NCBI RefSeq assembly: GCF_031729055.1
Contig: NZ_JAVMIP010000013.1
Location: 1-64,000, forward strand
DNA: 64,000 nucleotides
From: Pseudocalidococcus azoricus BACA0444
GTDB taxonomy: Bacteria > Cyanobacteriota > Cyanobacteriia > Thermosynechococcales > Thermosynechococcaceae
Reading direction: 5' to 3'
This document shows positions 8,401 through 15,512 of the stretch, in pieces. Numbering within the stretch: position 1 is the first letter of the stretch; every line of letters starts with the position of its first letter. The position numbers and the translations under genes were made by a program. The notes under the pieces are model-generated. The model worked only from the letters and a program-made list of their open reading frames with translations, did no database searches and was not told the DNA's origin.

Positions 8401-9842
8401 GGGGTGTTGGATTCCGGCAGGCGAGCTTGACGTTTTTGGGCCATAAAACTGGCTTTCACCTCTTCTAACCAATCTATTAAAAGGTCACGCAGGGCCTGGC
8501 CGACCTGTTGTTGTTGCAATTCATAGCTGAGGGTTGTCCCAAATTTCTGGACAAGTTGACTGGTGAGGAGGGCAGCGGTCTTGTCTTCGGATTCCAGCCG
8601 GGTGAGGACTTGATAAACCCGATTGGTAATTTCGCTAGCCAGTTGGGCTGACCACTGTTGGGGAATGGTTTGTAACCCTGGAAAATTAGCCAGTTGGCGA
8701 TAGGGTGGGGCCTGGCGGAGGGCTTGATCCACGTTGTATTGAATCAGTTTTTCCAGTTCTGGGCGCAGTTGGGGGAGGACTTTTTTCAGGGTCACTTGCA
8801 AGACTAGGGCAGCCATTTCCCCAAGCTCATCAATTTCGTTGCCAGGATGAAGGGGTTGCTGGCCGGATTGTGCCCCTTGACTAGGTAAAAAGCGCATGAA
8901 CTGACCGCGGCGAATCGCTGCCTGCATTTGGGAGAGGACTTGGATCACCACAACTTCCGTCACATCATCGGCAATGGTGGCTACGATCCCTTGTGAGGCT
9001 TGTTTCCGAATCCGTTGCAGGCTAATAATTTGAGCTTGGTCGAGGCGAATTTCCACCGGAATGATCCGTAACCAGGCCCAGCCGGGAGCAATCCACCAAA
9101 AGGGAAAAAAGAGCAGCCCATCATACCAGCGGATAATCATGGCATCAAACCAGCGCAGCCTGGCCTGGTGACGACTCATCCAAAAGGTGCGGGCGAAAAA
9201 CTCAAGGCAAAAGATCAGCCCGAAGGGAATATCTAAGACCCCAAAATTATCAATATATTCCCCGTCTTCTCCGATGCCTCGGTAATAATTGGCGGCCATC
9301 AAGGGGCGAATGGTGCGATTAAACCAGGCCAGGTTAGTGGCTCCGGTGACGGAGTTGATGTAGCGATCACTCCAAAACTGTTCAAAGGCTGCTTTGGAGG
9401 AAACATTGCGTTTGGTGCTGAAGACCCGGAGCCGCATTTGGTTTTTAATCCGCTCCAAACTGCCGGACTTATTGGCAATGGCAAAGGGATTGGTATCTAC
9501 CATTTCAATACTGCCGGCGCGGAGGGCGGCTAAGATGCTCTCGGTTGCTGGGCTGCTGTAACCTGTTCTCTCAATGCTGGCTTCTAGTTGATCAACCAGT
9601 TCCAGATAGGCCTGGGTGTCGCGGTGGGGTTCAATGCCTTTAATCGGGTCGTAGAATTTGGTTATGTCTAGGGGCATGGGAATGTATAGCACCCGATTCA
9701 CTAAGGGAATGGAAACACGCCCCTGTAACCAAAAATCTCGCCAGGGAACATAGCTGAGATTAAATAAAACCAATAGTAAATTTGCACTGGCCAAGATGGC
9801 CATCAACCGTTCATAGGTGCGATTAATTACTTTTAGCCCCAT
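8397..9842 (-). CDS. Conserved membrane protein of unknown function
   Basis: A 481-aa protein from the ATG at 9842 (MGLKVINRTYERL). It has a hydrophobic helix near residues 12-30, a polar domain of about 190 residues with a conserved-looking NPFAIANKSG region, then two to three membrane segments around 210-270 (LDIPFGLIFCLEFFARTFW; GLLFFPFWWIAPGWAWL). A long helical C-terminal domain of about 210 residues follows. I do not recognise a named family; the type is reminiscent of large cyanobacterial conserved hypotheticals. The alternative start at 9860 adds six residues. It is a single gene, convergent with the ABC ATPase. Confidence 0.75.
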   Translation of the reverse strand: MGLKVINRTYERLMAILASANLLLVLFNLSYVPWRDFWLQGRVSIPLVNRVLYIPMPLDITKFYDPIKGIEPHRDTQAYLELVDQLEASIERTGYSSPATESILAALRAGSIEMVDTNPFAIANKSGSLERIKNQMRLRVFSTKRNVSSKAAFEQFWSDRYINSVTGATNLAWFNRTIRPLMAANYYRGIGEDGEYIDNFGVLDIPFGLIFCLEFFARTFWMSRHQARLRWFDAMIIRWYDGLLFFPFWWIAPGWAWLRIIPVEIRLDQAQIISLQRIRKQASQGIVATIADDVTEVVVIQVLSQMQAAIRRGQFMRFLPSQGAQSGQQPLHPGNEIDELGEMAALVLQVTLKKVLPQLRPELEKLIQYNVDQALRQAPPYRQLANFPGLQTIPQQWSAQLASEITNRVYQVLTRLESEDKTAALLTSQLVQKFGTTLSYELQQQQVGQALRDLLIDWLEEVKASFMAQKRQARLPESNTP

Positions 9843-9860
9843 AGTCCCTCCCGAACCCAC

Positions 9861-10357
9861 TGATCTAGTCTAGTGATGCAGCCGGGCCAAAAATTAAGAA
9901 GGGGTTAAAGTAATCCTATAAAACTAGCTGGCCATCATTTGTATTGTGTGTCTGAGTATCCTCATTTAGCTGATTCTGTGGATAAGAGCATTACCATTAG
10001 AGATGAGATTCATAATCATTGCCATCAAGGCCTGGGTTGTCGGAACAAGAAATGTATGATTGATGGTCTTATTGATTACATCCGAAACTTTTTATCCTGA
10101 CAATCTAGAGCTAATTACTTGTCTGCATAGGCAAAAACTAAAAATTTCTCCAGGCCCGCTATCCAACAACGTTCCTAAAGTCTGATATTTACCAGTTAGT
10201 AGAGTTTTAAACAATAACTCAAGAACTCAAATATATTTACTTTTAAATTTTTAGTCCAAAGTAATTCAACTAAGAGCATCAGCAAACACTACTCAATCTA
10301 AATTAGCGAACCAGGCCGATGACTCTGAAATATCTTCAAAATGTACTATTGCTTTAC
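9861..10357. other. Gene-free, AT-rich stretch
   Basis: About 500 bp with stops in all frames and no gene I recognise. One perfect E. coli-type DnaA-box word (TGTGGATAA, 9977-9985) and two CCAGGCC-type words are present. It borders a pseudogene and may be further decayed sequence. Confidence 0.4.
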
Positions 10358-10949
10358 CTAACGCTTAAAGCTCCTCAGATGATAACTTTGATTTGGAAAC
10401 TTATTCCCTAATATAGCCTCATTCAAATCTAGCCATTGGGAAAAATTTGGGGTGTTGGCTACAGCTTGGAGGAGATTTTGCCCTGCTTCAGTGGTTTGGC
10501 ACGCTTCGATCCCAATCACCTGTGGTCAAGCCAGGCCTGGGGATAAATTGGTTGCGGTGGCTAAGTCTTCATAAATACACTCTCTGGACTTGATCATCAA
10601 AATGGATGTCGTCAGGCAGATCAACCCCAACCCCTTGGAATCGAGAAGCCAAAAGTAACAACCCTCACCACAGCCGTACAACTCGGTATGGATGGAGATA
10701 GACATAAACCTCTGCAAAAAATTCGCCATGGAATCCGCCATCGGGTTGCATCTGGGCTTCAATAAATACAATCGGCAAGCCAGGATTCTCATCAATCGGG
10801 GTAAACACACCATCAATCCGATATTCCGATCCCTTAACCACAGGCGCACGATACTTAAAATCACAGTTTTAGGGCAGATCAGGTATCAATTCCGTAATCA
10901 AACGAGCCTGAAATAGAAAAATCGCCTAAAATAGCTTATCGGTTTTCAT
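10358..10949 (-). pseudogene. DUF2887 / Rpn-like nuclease pseudogene
   Basis: The whole gene can still be followed. An ATG at 10949 with an AGGAG-type ribosome site gives MKTDKLF, then a TAG, AIFLFQARLITELIP, a TAA, and the conserved core FKYRAPVVKGSEYRIDGVF, PGLPIVFIEAQMQ and FFAEVYVYLHPYRV. After VRLW comes a TGA, then GLLLLASRFQGVGVDLPDDI and VQRVYL. A frameshift leads to EDLATATNLS, another TGA, and a readable C-terminus ending at a TAG at 10358-10360. DUF2887 proteins belong to the Rpn recombination-promoting nuclease/PD-(D/E)xK group found in many copies in cyanobacteria. At least four stops and one shift show it is dead, but its retained length and ribosome site suggest recent inactivation. 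Confidence 0.8.
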
Positions 10950-11015
10950 CAACGCTCCTGACTCATGTCACTGGCAAATCAACACACCTGACTAGGTTAG
11001 GACAATCTTAAATAA

Positions 11016-13067
11016 ATGAAGGGAATCACGTTGCAGCGAGTGAAAGCATGGCTCACCCTCCCCGGCCTGGTGTTTACGGTCATTATTGTCAGTGCAGTCA
11101 TTGTGGTCGGGAGTTCTGTCGTGCCGAGTCGCGCCACTGCCCCCCCTATCATTCCCTTACCCACCGTTTGCCAGGCCCGGCTGAAATCTCCAGAAATTTC
11201 CTGGCAAGTTCCCGAAGATGTGGAAGGAAATTTAGAACAGAACAACTTAAATGTAGTCCAACGGGCGGCGGATATCTTTGCCTGGCAGGAATTTATCGCC
11301 TTGAATTGGCCGGCTAAATCGGGGGTCAGAGGGGTTCCGGATCAGGCGGTTGGGATCAATACCCCAGGCCAACGGGTTTGGGAAACCTGGAAAGAAACCA
11401 GTGAAGTCTATTTACCTGATGGCCGTCAACCCTTGCCGTGGAATGCTACGGCCCCCTTACCCCCAGGCCTGGTTAACGGAAAACCCTTAAAACTTCTCTA
11501 TCGCCAAAGCAAAGTGGATGAAGTGTTATCCGATGAATTTCAACCCACGAAAGCCGATCTCGCCTTACCCGGAACGTTGACGGATCAAAAAGGTCGGATT
11601 GTCCGCTACGAAATTCGGATGAACCAAATCGCCTTTGATTATGTGGTGCAAAACAAACTTTACGATGCCAACCACCAGGCCAAGTTGGATACCTTTAACT
11701 TTCCCAATGGGGCAATTTTAATTAAAGCGGCCTGGCGAGAAGTCAATCCACAGGAAGAAAAACGATTTCATACCGTTTCGGCCTACGTTTCTGATCGTTC
11801 TGATCTCACCCAAGCCACCTATCAAGAAAAACGGATGGGCCTGGTGGGCTTTCACATTATGCATAAAACCGCCAGCGCGCCCCAGTGGATTTGGTCAACC
11901 TATGAGCAAGTGGAGAATGTCCGGGGTGAAAATCCTTCCTTTTTTAATCCCCACTGTCCCGATTGTCTGGCGAATCATCAAACCCAGGCCCATGTCCCCA
12001 ATCAAGTTATCCGCTTAACCCCGATTCCCAACCAAGACCCCGATTGCAACCAACCCACCCAGGCCAAGGATAATGTGGTCGAACTCAATAAAACCATCCA
12101 AGCCGGTCTGAAAAATTCCGTCTGGCAACATTACGAACTGATCAACACCCAATGGCCCTTACCGAAAGCCAAAACTGATTCCACTCCCGAAACGGTTTTC
12201 CAGGTTAATCCGGCCCTCTTAGCCAACACCACGATGGAGACCTATATCCAGAAAACCTCCTCCTGTATGGGCTGTCATGCCATTGCTCGCAGTGTGAATC
12301 CTAACCAGTATGCCGCCTCAGACTTTACCTTTACCCTGGCCTATGCCCAACCCCAACCTGCTCAGACGCAAATGATTCCCCCCCCTGCCAAACCCATCTC
12401 GGCCTGGGATACAGAGCATTGGAATAGTATTCTGCGGGGCTATCAGCTAACCACCCAAACCTATGAACTCTTGCCGAAAAATGTCCCCGTGGCCAAACTC
12501 CATTGCCAAAGCTGTCACTTAAATGGGGGTGGAAATCCGAAAGCCTCGGCCTGGTTGGGGATGATGTCAAAGTATGAATATCCCCAAACCACCAACTTAC
12601 AAAAACGGATCAATCAATGCTTTGCCCATAGCCTCAATGGCCACCCGTTCCCAATTACGCCCAATCAACCGGAATTCACAGCGTTTATTAGCTATATGCA
12701 ATGGCTGGATGAACAGGCCCAAGTCTTAGAAATACCCCGCCCGAAAACGCCCTTTCCGCCGATTCCCCAACTCACAGGCAATGCACAACGGGGGCAAGCC
12801 ATTTTTCAGCAGAAATGCAGTTTTTGTCACAACACAAGCGGGCAGGGACGTTATCAAAGTGATACCTATTACCGGCCAGCCCTTTGGGGTCAACAGTCAT
12901 TTAACAAATTAGCTGGCCTGGCCCGAGTCCCGACCCTCGCTGAGTTTATCCATGGGAATATGCCCTATCAGTTTGATGGTAATCTGACTCCCCAGGAGGC
13001 CTGGGACTTAGCGACCTTCATTGACAACCAGGAACGGCCCAGTGGGACAGCCAACTCTGAAAAATAA
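11016..13067 (+). CDS. Membrane-anchored three-haem cytochrome c family protein
   Basis: A 683-aa protein with one N-terminal membrane helix (residues about 13-33) and a large exported domain. Three CxxCH haem sites are visible: CMGCH and CQSCH in the middle third, and CSFCH in a C-terminal class I cytochrome c domain introduced by GNAQRGQAIFQQKC. The N-terminal half carries FAWQEFIALNWP and RVWETWKETSEVYLPDG, a pattern seen in a family of bacterial cytochrome-c-like proteins of unknown role. It is probably a periplasmic or lumenal electron carrier or oxidoreductase; the substrate is unknown. The 3' end overlaps the probable start of ureD. Confidence 0.8.
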   Translation: MKGITLQRVKAWLTLPGLVFTVIIVSAVIVVGSSVVPSRATAPPIIPLPTVCQARLKSPEISWQVPEDVEGNLEQNNLNVVQRAADIFAWQEFIALNWPAKSGVRGVPDQAVGINTPGQRVWETWKETSEVYLPDGRQPLPWNATAPLPPGLVNGKPLKLLYRQSKVDEVLSDEFQPTKADLALPGTLTDQKGRIVRYEIRMNQIAFDYVVQNKLYDANHQAKLDTFNFPNGAILIKAAWREVNPQEEKRFHTVSAYVSDRSDLTQATYQEKRMGLVGFHIMHKTASAPQWIWSTYEQVENVRGENPSFFNPHCPDCLANHQTQAHVPNQVIRLTPIPNQDPDCNQPTQAKDNVVELNKTIQAGLKNSVWQHYELINTQWPLPKAKTDSTPETVFQVNPALLANTTMETYIQKTSSCMGCHAIARSVNPNQYAASDFTFTLAYAQPQPAQTQMIPPPAKPISAWDTEHWNSILRGYQLTTQTYELLPKNVPVAKLHCQSCHLNGGGNPKASAWLGMMSKYEYPQTTNLQKRINQCFAHSLNGHPFPITPNQPEFTAFISYMQWLDEQAQVLEIPRPKTPFPPIPQLTGNAQRGQAIFQQKCSFCHNTSGQGRYQSDTYYRPALWGQQSFNKLAGLARVPTLAEFIHGNMPYQFDGNLTPQEAWDLATFIDNQERPSGTANSEK

Positions 13068-13911
13068 TCAACTCCTGGGAGATTCAGAATTTTCTTCTTG
13101 GCGCGGTGATTTACGCTTGGGGTATCGCTGGCATCATGACCGCACCGAGGTAATCCAGGCCTATGCCAAAGCTCCCCTGAGGATTCAACGCCCCTTTTAT
13201 CCCGAATCTCCCCAAGTCTGCCATAGCGTAATGCTCCATACGGCCGGCGGGATGGTCGGGGGGGATCGTCTTAATGTCCAACTCGATCTCCAGGCCCAGG
13301 CCCAGGTACTCTTAACCACGGCGGCGGCCAGTAAAGTCTATCGCGCCCCCATTCACCCCGTCAGCCAAACCATTGAACTGAATATTGCTCCCCAGGCCTG
13401 TTTAGAATGGCTGCCCCAAGACACCATTATTTTTAACCAGGCCCGCTATCACCAATCCATGCGGGTGAATTTAGCTCCGGGGGGCCTTTGGCTGGCCTGG
13501 GAGATGACTCGGTTTGGACGCACCGCGCGGGAGGAAATTTTTACGGCGGGAAATTGGCAATCCCATACGGAAGTCTGGCAGGATGGCCTTCCCCTCTGGA
13601 TTGATCGGCAATGGCTCCCTGGCACATCTGAGACGTTCTATGGCCTGCATGGCTTAAATGGCTGTCCCGTTGTGGGAAGTTTAGTGTTCATTGGTCAAGA
13701 GGTTAGCAGTACCGTCATTCAGGAAGCCAGAGTATTATGGCCAGGCCCGCTGACGGATATTGGCGTAAGTCGCTTAGCCGCCGGGATGATTTGTCGCTAT
13801 CGAGGTCAAGATCGAGGAGCCGCCCAGGCCTGGTTTATCGCTGTTTGGGGGCTATTGCGAGTATTATTTTTAGGGCGTGTTGTTTGTGTACCCAGAGTTT
13901 GGGGAGTCTAA
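13042..13911 (+). CDS. ureD: Urease accessory protein UreD
   Basis: UreD (UreH) is the scaffold that recruits UreF-UreG to apo-urease for nickel insertion. Characteristic stretches are VMLHTAGGMVGGDRL, TTAAASKVYR and WLPQDTIIF, and the end resembles the UreD pattern of a conserved WF.AVW.LLR followed by PRVW. The frame contains no ATG near the 5' end. GTG at 13042 is preceded by AGGAA at 7 bases and is my preferred start, giving 289 aa. It lies inside the 3' end of the cytochrome gene, so the two are probably translationally coupled. A TTG at 13021 is also in frame. ureA follows 6 bp downstream. Confidence 0.88.
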   Translation: MGQPTLKNNQLLGDSEFSSWRGDLRLGYRWHHDRTEVIQAYAKAPLRIQRPFYPESPQVCHSVMLHTAGGMVGGDRLNVQLDLQAQAQVLLTTAAASKVYRAPIHPVSQTIELNIAPQACLEWLPQDTIIFNQARYHQSMRVNLAPGGLWLAWEMTRFGRTAREEIFTAGNWQSHTEVWQDGLPLWIDRQWLPGTSETFYGLHGLNGCPVVGSLVFIGQEVSSTVIQEARVLWPGPLTDIGVSRLAAGMICRYRGQDRGAAQAWFIAVWGLLRVLFLGRVVCVPRVWGV

Positions 13912-13917
13912 AAATTA

Positions 13918-14223
13918 ATGCAACTGACACCACAGGAAAAAGACAAGTTACTAATCTTCACCGCTGCCTTGGTGGCCGAACGTCGCCGGGCCCGCGGCCT
14001 GAAGTTAAATTATCCCGAAGCCATCGCCTATATCAGTGCCGCAATTTTAGAAGGAGCCAGAGACGGCCGCACTGTCGCAGACTTAATGAGCTATGGGGCA
14101 ACCCTCTTAACCCGCGAAGATGTGATGGACGGTGTCCCAGAAATGATTGTCGAAGTTCAAGTTGAAGCCACCTTTCCCGATGGGACAAAGTTAGTCACCG
14201 TCCACAATCCAATTGCCCTCTAA
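13918..14223 (+). CDS. ureA: Urease gamma subunit
   Basis: Smallest structural subunit of nickel urease, which hydrolyses urea to ammonia and carbamate. The 101-aa length and sequence are typical: [51 protein letters not shown] and the ending [11 protein letters not shown]-like (here [12 protein letters not shown]). It starts 6 bp after ureD. In many cyanobacteria ureB and ureC follow; here they do not, so the beta and alpha subunits must be encoded elsewhere if urease is functional. Confidence 0.95.
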   Translation: MQLTPQEKDKLLIFTAALVAERRRARGLKLNYPEAIAYISAAILEGARDGRTVADLMSYGATLLTREDVMDGVPEMIVEVQVEATFPDGTKLVTVHNPIAL

Positions 14224-14348
14224 GGTTCATGTCGCCGCAGTGGAGACGGTTCAGACAATCAGGTTGTTAGTCGCATGAAATATTAGAATCGTTACATCCC
14301 TCTGTTTTAGGGTAGTTCTAGTGGTTCATCCCCCCGAGGAATTACCTG

Positions 14349-15053
14349 ATGAATATGTCCCTAGTCCCCCTAGATTCTGATCAGCAGCGTCTTGAGGAAA
14401 TCCGCCAGGCCGAGCGGGCCATCAGCCGCTTAATTCAAGCGCAACACGTTAACACCAATCAAGGTAAACTCGTCAGCCAAGCAAAAGATTGGGGTTGGCA
14501 AGTGGTCAAAGGTGGTGGAAAACATCCGGTCAAAGCCATTCGGCCTGGATATTCACCTGTGGTAATTTGCGGCCATGGCAGCAGCCGAACCTTGAAACGG
14601 GGAACAGCCTTGGGGATTTTACAAGCTCTGGCAGAACCAATCCGGGCAGAACTGAATCGAGCCGCCCAAACTATCCTTGAGCAGATCACCCAGCAAAAAC
14701 TGACGCACCAGGAGGCCCGAATTGCTACCCTAGAAGCTGAACTGATGCATTTCCAGGCCGAAGCAGAAACTGGATTGGCCTTAGCCGCAGAAGTCGAAGC
14801 TCGCAATGGGATTCTCAACCGCCAAATGACAAAACTCCTGCATGAGCGGCTGGAGCTAGACGTAACAAAGCAGAAATTGATGGCTATCATCCAAGAACGG
14901 CAGCAAATTGAAGCAAAGTTTGCCCTATTTATTGCCGACTTTGAACAGTTAGAAATGATCTTAGATCGGGTTACTTTGTTTGCCGAGGCATTGCCTGAAG
15001 CCTATCAGCGACAACTCTTGCAAATTTTGCACCCCATCAAACCCGTTGCCTAA
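14349..15053 (+). CDS. HicA-like domain fused to a coiled coil
   Basis: A 234-aa protein not assigned to a named family. Residues about 40-95 read WGWQVVKGGGKHPVKAIRPG, PVVICGHGSS, then LKRGTALGILQAL. This matches the layout of the HicA/dsRBD-like fold (GGxxH core, then H, LxxGTxxxIL), with Lys-His where HicA has Ser-His. Residues about 100-205 are strongly helical and Glu/Gln/Ala-rich, probably a coiled coil. A short helical C-terminus follows. No HicB-type antitoxin is adjacent. The next gene, 51 bp downstream, may be its partner. A toxin role is only a possibility. Confidence 0.6.
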   Translation: MNMSLVPLDSDQQRLEEIRQAERAISRLIQAQHVNTNQGKLVSQAKDWGWQVVKGGGKHPVKAIRPGYSPVVICGHGSSRTLKRGTALGILQALAEPIRAELNRAAQTILEQITQQKLTHQEARIATLEAELMHFQAEAETGLALAAEVEARNGILNRQMTKLLHERLELDVTKQKLMAIIQERQQIEAKFALFIADFEQLEMILDRVTLFAEALPEAYQRQLLQILHPIKPVA

Positions 15054-15104
15054 AGTTCGCCCCAAAGGAGCCATTCAGCCATACCAGACATTGAGGAGAA
15101 CAAG

Positions 15105-15446
15105 ATGGAACATGACCAGTCCGCCGTCCGGAAAGTTAGCGAAGTTAAAAAACTCCTGCATCAGTCGCAACGAAACCAGGCGGAGCTATTAACGTTAACC
15201 ACAAACTTAGTTCAGGCCAAGGAACAGGAATTAACCCAAGACTTACAAACCCTCAGTCACTTACCCATCATTCCCCAATCGGCCTGGACAATTAGCCTAA
15301 TGCGGCGGCAGTTTAAGAATTTTCCCACCGCCCGTCAGCATTTTCGCCAACTTTATGATATCAGAGCCAACAACTGGCAGACCTTGATCGAGCGAGTGAA
15401 TGTGATTGAGACTGCCTTGGTTCATCTAGGGTTGACTATCCGCTAA
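15105..15446 (+). CDS. Small helical protein of unknown function
   Basis: A 113-aa all-helical protein with a good ribosome site (TTGAGGAG about 6 bases before the ATG). The first 60 residues are Glu/Gln/Leu-rich and coiled-coil-like; the second half contains WTISLMRRQFKNFPTARQHF and a NNWQTLIERVNVI segment. No known domain is recognised. It lies 51 bp after the HicA-like gene on the same strand and both are coiled-coil-rich, so they may form a two-gene unit. Confidence 0.6.
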   Translation: MEHDQSAVRKVSEVKKLLHQSQRNQAELLTLTTNLVQAKEQELTQDLQTLSHLPIIPQSAWTISLMRRQFKNFPTARQHFRQLYDIRANNWQTLIERVNVIETALVHLGLTIR

Positions 15447-15512
15447 TCAGAATCCGCAAGCAGCGTATAGATTAACCCATGCCTTAGGTTAGGTGCTGGC
15501 AGCAGTTTCCCC

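Noticed and set aside
10692-10916. A 74-codon plus-strand frame in the second decay zone
   Set aside because: It is antisense to the DUF2887 pseudogene and is fully explained as its shadow.
14459-14890. A 143-codon minus-strand frame
   Set aside because: Ser/Arg/Cys-rich composition typical of the reverse complement of an Ala/Glu-rich helical gene.
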